Shown in pieces: positions 30,351 through 38,094 of a stretch of DNA of 64,000 bases (position 1 is the first letter of the stretch; each line of letters starts with the position of its first letter). Source of the DNA: Firmicutes bacterium ADurb.Bin153 (GTDB lineage: Bacteria > Bacillota > DTU025 > MWDF01). The stretch lies in the NCBI GenBank assembly GCA_002070415.1, contig MWDF01000001.1, positions 1 through 64,000 of the forward strand, read 5' to 3'. The translations under genes were made by a program, and so were the position numbers. A model generated the notes under the pieces. It saw only the letters and a program-made list of their open reading frames with translations, did no database searches and was not told where the DNA came from.

Positions 30351-30380
30351 ATTCTACATCATGCAGGAGGCTAATTCCAA
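30351..30380 (-). promoter_or_regulatory. Promoter of the Ugp-like operon
   Basis: The -35 box TTGGAA (30375-30380) and the -10 box TAGAAT (30351-30356) are 18 bases apart. The 13 bases TGATGTAGAATTA at the -10 are identical to those of the porin promoter at 59457-59486. Confidence 0.55.
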
Positions 30381-30396
30381 CACCATAAGCGGCGGC

Positions 30397-32763
30397 TCAT
30401 AGGTATCTGAAGAAAGGGGCCCTGTCCCACTCCTCCTTTTGGGTCCTGATTGTCACACCCTGTCCTTTTGTGCGAAGTTCTATCATGCCGTCATGATCCG
30501 TCCTGAATATCTCAGCTCCCATCGCCTCAAGCCTGCCCACGGTTTCCTTTGACGGGTGCCCGTAGCCGTTCTTCCCGACAGAGATGATGGCTATATGGGG
30601 CAACGCCCTTTCAAGCAGGTCGGTCGATAACGACGTCGCTGCTCCGTGATGCCCGGCTTTGATGGCGTCAACCGATCCGGCGTCGTATCCGCTTTCAAAG
30701 CCACGCCCCGCGTCGGCTTCGAGCAGTATCGAATCATCACCGTATGTGATCATGACAACCAGTGAAGCTTCGTTAAGGTCGTCACCCTGCCTTATTCCTC
30801 CTACAGGGTTGAGCACATCAACCTTTATGCCATCCGATGTGATGCAGGACCCTTCAATCAGCCCCATCGGCGATAGCCCGGCTTCAAGGGCGGCCCGTTC
30901 GGCTTCCCTATCCCCGGCCGGGACTACGGTACATCCGACTCGCATCGATTTGCGAAGCGAATACAGGCCTGAGATATGATCGAGATGCCCGTGCGTGAGC
31001 ACCAGGACGTCTATGCCGCTGATCCCCATGAATTTCAAGGCCGGCAGGATCCTTTCGTCCATGGCACATGACGAACTGAATGAGGGGCCCGTATCTACAA
31101 GCATCGTAAACCGGTCGCCGAGCGTAACCAGCGAGCAGTCGCCCTGCCCCACAGAAAGGATCCTCACCCGGAGCTGCTTGCATGGCAGAAGCGCCGATAT
31201 CGTGACGAAAAGAAGGACGGCCACCAGCAGGTAGGTCCTTATGCCGCAGAACAGCTTTACGATCCTCCTGACGGAGACGGTTCCTGACATCGAAAGAAGC
31301 CCGATAATAAGCACGAGGCAATACATGACTGTATGGATTCCGGGCCTTATGCCGGTAGGTACCGAGAGCGTCTCGGATGAGCCGAAGATGCCGGCGGTGC
31401 GTTCCAATATCATAAGGAAAGGCCTCGAGAGCTGCGCTGACATGCTTCCGAACCATGGCCAGGCAAGATTTGCAAGGAATGATATGAGCCCTATGGTCAA
31501 CGCGGACGAAGCGGCAGGTATGGCGACCAGGTTGGCGACCGGCGAAAGAAGGCCCATCCTGCCGTAGAAAGTGGCGATGTTCGGGACGAGCGCCGCCGTT
31601 ATGACGGACGAAACCAGCAAGGAATTCGACATATGAGAAGCCGCCCTGCCGATCTTGCCCTCCCCGGGCCCGGACCGCGGGAACCATGCTGAGACGACAA
31701 GGCCGGCTATGGCCAGATAGCTCATCTGGAACCCCTTGTCGAAGAGACTCAGCGGGGATGATGCGAGTTGGGCCGCGCAAGCCAAGGTCGCTACTTCAGC
31801 AAGCCCCGCCCTTCTGATGCCTGCTCTGGGCAATACCATCGAGATGATGCCCATCAGGACTGCCCTGATTATTGAAGGTCTCATCCCAGCGGCCGTCGCA
31901 TATACCGGAAGAACCGAAGCCGTCAGGAAGGTCTTGAGGCCCGCCCCTGCGCCCAATCTCGACATGACCCACGAAAACGAGGCTACCACTACCGAAATGT
32001 GGAGTCCAGACGCCGACATGACATGGGCGATGCCGCCTTCTGCGAACTCGTCGGCCACGCCTGCTTCCATGGAGGACTTGTCGCTCAGGACTATCGCGTC
32101 CATGAGGGCCTTTTCGTCCCACCTAAGGAAAGCCCTGCCGGTAAAGCCCTTGAACGCCTTATAGAACGCCCATGCAAGCCCGGTCGGCAGAGGCGCCCGC
32201 TGCTTGGTGGCAGTAAATTCCCGTATGCTAGCCCCTGTCGCATGCACTCCTTTAAGGAACCAGTAGGACCTGGCATCGAAAAGCCCCGGGTTCATGGCCC
32301 CGTTGATGAGGGCCAATTTCATCCTCGCCTTTACCGCATAACCGGGTCCAATGTCCTGTGGCAGCGCATCTTCCAGATATTTGCAATCTATCAGCACCTT
32401 TCCGCCCACCCGGCCGACGCCTTCAGCTCTGAGCCCGCCGATAACAAGCTGCGTCCCGAATGATCCTTCGTACACCCAGGCCACTTCGCCCTCTACGGTG
32501 GCCTCTTTACCGGACAACCTCGCTACTGAACCCTTCGACGACAGATCCAGCCTTGCCACGGATACGGTCCCAAGCATGAATCCCACAAGCAATGCGGCGC
32601 AACACCTGAGGATGTCGTCGAAATCATGCCTCGGCCTGGACTTCACAACAACTGCAGCAGCCGCAGCAAGCATGGACGCAAACGCCAACGCGGCGACGGC
32701 ATATCCGGCTTTGGCCGCTATGATTATGCCCGCGGCCTCGCCTAGAAACAACGGCGCTATCAT
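30397..32763 (-). CDS. comEC: DNA internalisation-related competence protein ComEC/Rec2
   Basis: ComEC forms the inner-membrane channel for single-stranded DNA uptake. The 788-residue protein has N-terminal helices with a DUF4131/OB-like region (about 1-200) and a competence-type membrane core with HVMSASGLHISVV. The C-terminal metallo-beta-lactamase domain has LTHGHLDHISGLYSL and GHHGAATSLS. It overlaps the comEA stop by four bases, the usual arrangement. Confidence 0.95.
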   Translation of the reverse strand: MIAPLFLGEAAGIIIAAKAGYAVAALAFASMLAAAAAVVVKSRPRHDFDDILRCCAALLVGFMLGTVSVARLDLSSKGSVARLSGKEATVEGEVAWVYEGSFGTQLVIGGLRAEGVGRVGGKVLIDCKYLEDALPQDIGPGYAVKARMKLALINGAMNPGLFDARSYWFLKGVHATGASIREFTATKQRAPLPTGLAWAFYKAFKGFTGRAFLRWDEKALMDAIVLSDKSSMEAGVADEFAEGGIAHVMSASGLHISVVVASFSWVMSRLGAGAGLKTFLTASVLPVYATAAGMRPSIIRAVLMGIISMVLPRAGIRRAGLAEVATLACAAQLASSPLSLFDKGFQMSYLAIAGLVVSAWFPRSGPGEGKIGRAASHMSNSLLVSSVITAALVPNIATFYGRMGLLSPVANLVAIPAASSALTIGLISFLANLAWPWFGSMSAQLSRPFLMILERTAGIFGSSETLSVPTGIRPGIHTVMYCLVLIIGLLSMSGTVSVRRIVKLFCGIRTYLLVAVLLFVTISALLPCKQLRVRILSVGQGDCSLVTLGDRFTMLVDTGPSFSSSCAMDERILPALKFMGISGIDVLVLTHGHLDHISGLYSLRKSMRVGCTVVPAGDREAERAALEAGLSPMGLIEGSCITSDGIKVDVLNPVGGIRQGDDLNEASLVVMITYGDDSILLEADAGRGFESGYDAGSVDAIKAGHHGAATSLSTDLLERALPHIAIISVGKNGYGHPSKETVGRLEAMGAEIFRTDHDGMIELRTKGQGVTIRTQKEEWDRAPFFRYL

Positions 32764-33557
32764 CGTACTATTACCTTGCCCTTGAGCGCTTCGAGCTTCG
32801 CAGGTCCGATCCCCGACACTTCCATCAGGTCCTCAACATTGGCGAAAGGCCCGTTGGACATCCTGTGGTCGATGATCCTGACAGCAAGTGAAGGACCGAT
32901 GCCGGGAAGAGTCTCGAGCTCGGACTGCCCGGCGGAATTTATATCAACGAGCCCTACTGCTTTCGACTCCTCGGGGTCCGTCTGCCCGGGGACGGTTACC
33001 GTGACGTCCAGCCTGTCCTGAGGTGCAAATGCCGCACCTGATCCTTCCTTCTCCTGCTCTTCTCCTGTCATCGTCGTTTTACACTCGATCTGCACAGCGA
33101 TCGTTCTCTTCTCGGGTATGTATACCTGCTGGCCGTCCACTATCCGAAGGGCGATGTTCACCGCATCCTTGTCGGCCTTATCGGTCATGCCTCCGGCCGC
33201 CTCTATGGCATGATGCACCCTCGACGAGGACGCCACGGCGTACAGGCCCGGCTTTGCCACATGTCCTGCCACGTGGACGAATATCTGCGGCGGTGCCTCT
33301 GCAGTACCATCGTCAACCGCAATCCGTTCTTCGCGGTTTTCCATATCAGGCGAACCATCTGCCTCACCGTCACCATTGCCAGGCTCCCCTTCAAAAGGTT
33401 GCTCCGTGGCGGGATCTTCGTTCGAATGTCCGACGGCTTCTATTACGATCATTGGTGGACGCCGGAAGCGGAAAACGAGGGGGCCTATTGCCATGGCGCA
33501 CGCGATGGCGAGATATGCTGCGGCTATGGTTCTTTTGCATATCGTAAGCCTTCCCAT
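32760..33557 (-). CDS. comEA: ComEA-like DNA-binding protein (SLBB plus helix-hairpin-helix)
   Basis: This 265-residue protein binds incoming DNA at the membrane. It has one N-terminal membrane segment (about 8-28) and an acidic linker, then an SLBB domain (IFVHVAGHVAKPGLYAVASS, about 90-150). The C-terminal double HhH has VDINSAGQSELETLPGIGPS and VSGIGPAKLEALKG. Acid-rich insertions on both sides of SLBB make it longer than typical ComEA (about 200). It is the first gene of the comEA-comEC pair. Confidence 0.93.
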   Translation of the reverse strand: MGRLTICKRTIAAAYLAIACAMAIGPLVFRFRRPPMIVIEAVGHSNEDPATEQPFEGEPGNGDGEADGSPDMENREERIAVDDGTAEAPPQIFVHVAGHVAKPGLYAVASSSRVHHAIEAAGGMTDKADKDAVNIALRIVDGQQVYIPEKRTIAVQIECKTTMTGEEQEKEGSGAAFAPQDRLDVTVTVPGQTDPEESKAVGLVDINSAGQSELETLPGIGPSLAVRIIDHRMSNGPFANVEDLMEVSGIGPAKLEALKGKVIVR

Positions 33558-33603
33558 CCTCCACCTCCGGTGTCCTTACCGGACCGTAAGAAGATGATAT
33601 GGC

Positions 33604-33630
33604 AAAGGGGGCGCACGAAGCGCCCCCTTT
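33604..33630 (-). terminator. Terminator after leuS
   Basis: An 11-base stem (AAAGGGGGCGC with GCGCCCCCTTT, 5-base loop) lies 20 bases past the leuS stop. Confidence 0.75.
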
Positions 33631-33652
33631 AATGCCTAGTCATGGTATGATT

Positions 33653-36076
33653 TTAACCTACGACTATGTTCACCATCTTGTCCTGTATTATTATCGTCCT
33701 CTTTATCGATTTCCCTTCTATCGACGAAGCGACCTTATCGCTGGCCATGGCTGCCTTCAGCAGCGTATCCTGGTCCGATCCTGCCGCCACCTTGATTACG
33801 TCCTTGAGCTTTCCGTTCACCTGCACCGGCACTTCGATCTCGTCTTCCTTAGCCTTCTCGGGGTCGAAGACGGGCCACGGCTCACGCGCCAACCCTTTCT
33901 TGTGCCCCCTTGCCTCATACAGCTCCTCCGCTATGTGGGGGGCGAACGGCGCCATCAGCTTCACGAACGCGTCCCAATGAGAAGGTTCGATCCGCTCTTT
34001 CTTGCCGAACCAGTTGGCAAGGCTCATGAGCTGGGCCAGGGCGGTGTTGTACTTCATCTCCTCTATGTCTTCGCCGACTTTCTTTATCGTCTGGTGAACC
34101 AGCCTGTCCCCGTCTTGCTGGCCGTCGCCGTTCGACGGCATGACCTTGTACTGGAGGTCCCAAACCCTGTAAAGGAACCTCTGCATACCTACCAGGCCCT
34201 GCGTAGACCACGGTATCGGCTGGTCGAACGCTCCCATGAAAAGCTCGAACAACCTGAACGAATCAGCACCGCACCTGTCCACCATCTCGTCCGGGTTTAT
34301 TACGTTACCCCTGGACTTCGACATCTTCTCGTTGTCCTCGCCCAGCACCAGCCCATGCGACGTCCTTTTGCTATAGGGCTCCGGCGTCGGCACGATGCCT
34401 ATGTCATAGAGAAACTTGTACCAGAACCTGGAGTAAAGCAGATGAAGCGTGGTGTGCTCCATGCCGCCGTTGTACCAGTCGACCGGCATCCAGTATTCGA
34501 GCGCCTCCTTGGAGGCAAGCTCCTTATTGTTCTTGGGGTCCGCATACCTTAGGAAATACCAGGACGATCCGGCCCAGTTGGGCATGGTGTCCGTTTCCCT
34601 AGTCGCAGGTCCACCACAGCACGGGCAGGTCGTATTCACCCAGTCCCTCATCTGCGCGAGCGGGGATTCTCCGGTCTCTGTGGTCTGGTACCTTTCTACC
34701 TCAGGCAGTCTCAACGGGAGCTGCTCATCGGGTACGGGCACCCAACCGCACTTCTCGCACTCGACCATGGGTATGGGTTCGCCCCAGTACCTCTGCCTGG
34801 AGAACACCCAGTCCCTCAGCTTGTAGTTCACCTTCTGCTTGCCGATGCCGCGTCCTTCCAGGGATTTGGTCATAGCAAGTATCGCATCTTGCACGTTGAG
34901 CCCGTTGAGGAAGCCCGAATTGATCATCGTGCCGGTCTCGGTGGACGTATGCGGGCCGTTGTTCATGTCGCCACCGGATATCACCTCGACGACCGGGATC
35001 CCGAAGTTCTTCGCGAACCTCCAGTCCCTGTCGTCGTGCCCGGGTACGGCCATGATCGCGCCTGTCCCGTACGATGCCAGTACATAGTCGGAAGTCCATA
35101 TGGGGATGTTACCGCCAGTCGCGGGGTTTACGCAGTAGACTCCCTTGATTTGGCATCCGGATACTTCCTTGGCCACCTCGGTGCGTTCGAAGTCGGACTT
35201 CTTCGCAGCGGCGTCGCAGTAGGCCTTGACCTCGCCAGGATTTTCGCACATCCCCAGGAACCTTGCCAGATACGGATGCTCCGGGGATACGACCATGTAA
35301 GTGGCGCCGAACATCGTGTCAGGCCTTGTTGTGAACACTTTCAGGCTCATCGCCCCGTCCGTCCCGGCCACCTCGAAGTCAACCTCGGCGCCGACGGACT
35401 TGCCGATCCAGTTGACCTGCTGCATCTTTATCTTGTTCCAGAAATCCACCGTATCGAGGTCGTTCAGGAGCCTCTCGGCATATTCCGTGATCTTGAGCAT
35501 CCATTGCTTCTTTACTTTACGGACCACGGTCCCGCCGCACCTTTCGCATACGCCGCCCACGACTTCTTCGTTGGCAAGGCCTATCTTGCAGCTCGTGCAC
35601 CAGTTTATCGGTATCTCGGCTTTATAGGCGAGGCCCTTTTCCCATAGCCTCAGGAATATCCATTGCGTCCATCTGTAATACTCGGGGTCCGTGGTGTCCA
35701 CCTCACGGTCCCAATCGAAACTGAAGCCAAGCCTCTTCAGCTGGCTGCGGTACCTTGCGATGTTGCGTTTCGTGACCACCGCGGGGTGTTCCCCTGTCTT
35801 TATCGCATGGTTTTCGGTCGGAAGTCCGAAGGCGTCCCAGCCGATGGGATACAGCACGTTATATCCTTGCATGCGGCGTTTCCTTGCTAGAGTATCCAGT
35901 GCCGTATAAGAGCGCGGATGCCCGACATGCAGGCCCGCTCCCGACGGATACGGGAACTCTATCAGCACGTAGTACTTCGGTAGCGTATAGTCGTCGACCG
36001 CAGCGAAGCACTTGGTCTCCTCCCATCTGCGTTGCCATTTCCCCTCGATCGATTTGAAATCGTACTTCTCGGCCAA
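33653..36076 (-). CDS. leuS: Leucyl-tRNA synthetase
   Basis: This class I synthetase charges tRNA-Leu. The HIGH-like motif is HVGHPRSYT, the KMSKS loop EKMSKSRGN, and a CP1 editing domain (TTRPDTMFGATY, LASYGTGAIMAVPGHDDRDW in part) is present. It has about 807 residues. The start is best placed at TTG 36076 with GGAGGG six bases upstream, because an in-frame TTG at 36082 abuts the Shine-Dalgarno. It is controlled by the T-box leader at 36097-36420. Confidence 0.96.
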   Translation of the reverse strand: MAEKYDFKSIEGKWQRRWEETKCFAAVDDYTLPKYYVLIEFPYPSGAGLHVGHPRSYTALDTLARKRRMQGYNVLYPIGWDAFGLPTENHAIKTGEHPAVVTKRNIARYRSQLKRLGFSFDWDREVDTTDPEYYRWTQWIFLRLWEKGLAYKAEIPINWCTSCKIGLANEEVVGGVCERCGGTVVRKVKKQWMLKITEYAERLLNDLDTVDFWNKIKMQQVNWIGKSVGAEVDFEVAGTDGAMSLKVFTTRPDTMFGATYMVVSPEHPYLARFLGMCENPGEVKAYCDAAAKKSDFERTEVAKEVSGCQIKGVYCVNPATGGNIPIWTSDYVLASYGTGAIMAVPGHDDRDWRFAKNFGIPVVEVISGGDMNNGPHTSTETGTMINSGFLNGLNVQDAILAMTKSLEGRGIGKQKVNYKLRDWVFSRQRYWGEPIPMVECEKCGWVPVPDEQLPLRLPEVERYQTTETGESPLAQMRDWVNTTCPCCGGPATRETDTMPNWAGSSWYFLRYADPKNNKELASKEALEYWMPVDWYNGGMEHTTLHLLYSRFWYKFLYDIGIVPTPEPYSKRTSHGLVLGEDNEKMSKSRGNVINPDEMVDRCGADSFRLFELFMGAFDQPIPWSTQGLVGMQRFLYRVWDLQYKVMPSNGDGQQDGDRLVHQTIKKVGEDIEEMKYNTALAQLMSLANWFGKKERIEPSHWDAFVKLMAPFAPHIAEELYEARGHKKGLAREPWPVFDPEKAKEDEIEVPVQVNGKLKDVIKVAAGSDQDTLLKAAMASDKVASSIEGKSIKRTIIIQDKMVNIVVG

Positions 36077-36096
36077 TTCCAACCCTCCTCGAATCT

Positions 36097-36127
36097 AAAA
36101 AACGCCCCTGGCACTAGGCCAGGGGCG
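36097..36127 (-). terminator. T-box-controlled intrinsic terminator of leuS
   Basis: The stem CGCCCCTGGC/GCCAGGGGCG with a 5-base loop is followed by six Ts. It forms when uncharged tRNA-Leu is scarce and ends transcription before leuS. Confidence 0.92.
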
Positions 36128-36164
36128 AAAGTACGCGGTACCACCCTGTTCACGGTGCTATAAT

Positions 36165-36240
36165 TGGTGGAGCTGAGGGGGATCGAACCCCTGACCTCCT
36201 GAATGCCATTCAGGCGCTCTCCCAGCTGAGCTACAACCCC
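36165..36240 (-). tRNA. tRNA-Ala (GGC anticodon), nested in the leuS T-box leader
   Basis: The 76-base cloverleaf is complete: acceptor GGGGTTG with CAGCTCC including the G3-U70 alanine identity pair, D stem GCTC/GAGC, anticodon stem CCTGA/TCAGG with loop ATGGCAT (GGC), T stem AGGGG/CCCCT with TTCGATC, and an encoded CCA. No promoter is seen between the specifier domain and the gene, so it is transcribed with the leader. It is flanked by GTGCT on the 5' side and AGCAC on the 3' side, the two strands of T-box stem III. Confidence 0.96.
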
Positions 36241-36425
36241 ACATAAGCACGGTCTCGTCGCCCTTAACGCAGGGCAGCGTCCCTGCCTACTTCGTTCAGC
36301 AGGACCACTCGCGGGCGAGTCTCGGCCCAACCGTCGGCCATTCACACCTAACATGGCCTCTCTTTGGCGGTTTTATCACCGATGCTCCCGGTCATCGCGT
36401 TGGTATTTTAATGTCAACAGAGAGA

Positions 36426-36455
36426 ATTATACTAATGCCTTTGCCGTCCCGTCAA
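36426..36455 (-). promoter_or_regulatory. Promoter of the T-box / tRNA-Ala / leuS transcript
   Basis: The -35 box TTGACG (36450-36455) and a perfect -10 box TATAAT (36426-36431) are 18 bases apart. The transcript would begin close to 36420, just before stem I. Confidence 0.75.
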
Positions 36456-36516
36456 TACACGGCATGCTCATAAGTCCCTATTTTTAACGTCAATCCGTGT
36501 CGGATCCCTGGGTCAA

Positions 36517-36873
36517 TCAGCCCTCGTGCCTTGCCAACGGTGCGTCACCCCAGGTCCTTTCGAGGTTGTAGTACTCCCTTTCTCGCCTCAGCATCAGGTG
36601 TACCACCACGTCACCGGAATCAAGCAGGACCCAGCCCGATTCATCCATGCCTTCCTTCTTCGTGGATGACCCTCCGGCCTCCTCGATCCTCTCTATGACC
36701 TTCTCCCTGGTATTCTTAAGGTGCGTTGGCGTGTTGAACGTCCCTATCACGAAGAAGTCCGTCACGACCGACTTGCCTGTAAGATCTATGCTCACGATAT
36801 CCGTCGCTTTCATCTCGAGCATCGCCTCTACCACAAAAGCCGCCTTTTCCTTCGCATCCATGTTGCCCGCCAT
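36517..36873 (-). CDS. rsfS: Ribosomal silencing factor RsfS
   Basis: RsfS binds uL14 and blocks subunit joining when nutrients are low. The 118-residue protein shows the DUF143 pattern: DIVSIDLTGKSVVTDFFVIG, HLKNTREKVIERIEE, then GWVLLDSGDVVVHLM and ReyYnLErtWgDA as EYYNLERTWGDA. It is the last gene of obgE-nadD-yqeK-rsfS. Confidence 0.95.
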   Translation of the reverse strand: MAGNMDAKEKAAFVVEAMLEMKATDIVSIDLTGKSVVTDFFVIGTFNTPTHLKNTREKVIERIEEAGGSSTKKEGMDESGWVLLDSGDVVVHLMLRREREYYNLERTWGDAPLARHEG

Positions 36874-36887
36874 CTCAGACCTCCTTT

Positions 36888-37472
36888 CTAGTTTAATCCT
36901 TTGGCCCTTGTGTTGAGCTCATTCAATATCCAATTCCTGGCAAGGACGGATTCAGGCGCGATCTCCCGGTTCTTTGAGAGAGTCCTTGATATCTTCCTGT
37001 TCAGGATCATCAGTATAGCGCTGTCTATGTTGAAATCCAGCTCCCTTCTTATGTCGTCCATGTTGAAGCTTCGGCCAAGCTCGCAGTAGTCCGAAGCGAA
37101 TATCACCTTCTCTTCGATCGACATGTCCGGCCTTCCGAGCGTGTGGCTCGCTACTGCCATCAGCACCTTCGGGTCGTCTATCCCGAAGATCGCCTGGGCG
37201 ATCACAGCCCCTACGAGAGGGTGCAGAAGATGCGGATTCCTTAGGAGGGTGTCGGAGTATATGAGCTCATGCGAAGCCGCTACCGAGAGGAGCTCGTCGT
37301 TGGGCATCTCCTTCGCGCAGTCGTGCAGCAGCGCCGCCCTGGAGACCACCGTCTCGTCCGCATGGTAGAGCTTGGCGAGCTTAAGCGCCATATCCTCCAC
37401 GTTCAGCGTATGTTTCAGCCGGGCCGGGGACAGCATGCCGGTCAGCTTGTCGATTATCTCAGCCCTCTCCAA
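36888..37472 (-). CDS. yqeK: HD-domain hydrolase YqeK (probable symmetrical Ap4A hydrolase)
   Basis: YqeK-family proteins hydrolyse diadenosine tetraphosphate to ADP. The HD residues are KHTLNVED, ALLHDCAKEM, HPLVGAVIA and ASHTLG. It has 194 residues from TTG at 37472, which has AGGGGAGGTG eight bases upstream; the longer open frame runs into nadD. It lies between nadD and rsfS, its conserved place in Bacillota. Confidence 0.93.
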   Translation of the reverse strand: MERAEIIDKLTGMLSPARLKHTLNVEDMALKLAKLYHADETVVSRAALLHDCAKEMPNDELLSVAASHELIYSDTLLRNPHLLHPLVGAVIAQAIFGIDDPKVLMAVASHTLGRPDMSIEEKVIFASDYCELGRSFNMDDIRRELDFNIDSAILMILNRKISRTLSKNREIAPESVLARNWILNELNTRAKGLN

Positions 37473-37488
37473 AGCGGTGCCACCTCCC

Positions 37489-38091
37489 CTATTCGGAATA
37501 GAGCCCATTTTTCGATATATAGCTTATCACTTCGTCGGGGAGAAGGTACCTGACCGGCCTTCCTTCCTTTACCCTGCGCCTTATGTCGGTCGAAGATATC
37601 GCAAGGGCCGGCACTTCGAAGAAATCCACCTTGCCGGTCCCGAATTTGTCCAACGACTTGAGAAGGTCTTCCGAAACCACGTAACCAGGCCTCGTGGCGG
37701 CCGCGAACCGGCACATCGTGAATAGCTCCGCGGGATTCTTCCAGGTGAATATCTCCAATATAGCATCGGCGCCCGTTATGAATATCAGCTCCGCGTCCTT
37801 GTACTCGCCCACTTTGAGCTTCTTCAGCGTATCGACCGTATAGGTCGGCCCTTTCTCGTCCACCTCTATGCGGCTCACATCGAAGTGGGGATTCGTTATG
37901 GTCGCCATCTGGGCCATTATGAACCTGTGGGCTCCATCCGCCACTTTCCTCTCCGACTTGTGCGGCGGCATGCCGGAAGGTATGAATATCACCCTGTCGA
38001 GCTTGAACCTGACGAAGGCTTCCTCGGCCGTCACCAAGTGGCCGTAATGTATAGGGTCGAAGGTCCCGCCCATAAGGCCTATCCTCGTCAA
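37489..38091 (-). CDS. nadD: Nicotinate-nucleotide adenylyltransferase
   Basis: NadD adenylates nicotinate mononucleotide in NAD synthesis. The nucleotidyltransferase motif is GGTFDPIHYGHLVTAEEA, and the ISSTDIRRRVKEGRPVRYLL C-terminal motif (ISSTxIR) is present. It has 200 residues. It sits between obgE and yqeK. A nicotinate phosphoribosyltransferase, which makes its substrate, is at 52596-53639. Confidence 0.96.
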   Translation of the reverse strand: MTRIGLMGGTFDPIHYGHLVTAEEAFVRFKLDRVIFIPSGMPPHKSERKVADGAHRFIMAQMATITNPHFDVSRIEVDEKGPTYTVDTLKKLKVGEYKDAELIFITGADAILEIFTWKNPAELFTMCRFAAATRPGYVVSEDLLKSLDKFGTGKVDFFEVPALAISSTDIRRRVKEGRPVRYLLPDEVISYISKNGLYSE

Positions 38092-38094
38092 CAG

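Larger units (their letters stand above)
36097..36420 (-). promoter_or_regulatory. T-box leader of leuS with Leu (CUC) specifier, interrupted by a tRNA gene
   Basis: In the minus-strand order the leader holds a stem I whose apical part is AGAGAG followed by the stem GGCCAT/ATGGCC (36336-36358) and a GGTG loop. The specifier CTC lies at 36317-36319 within GAGACTCGCC. Next come the linker AGTAGG...GCGTTA and a stem III with GTGCT (36246-36250) pairing AGCAC (36155-36159). The T-box AGGGTGGTACCGCG is at 36134-36147, followed by the terminator. CUC matches the tRNA-Leu(GAG) encoded at 50444-50528, and the UGGU bulge fits its A73. A complete tRNA-Ala gene fills the stem III loop. Confidence 0.9.
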
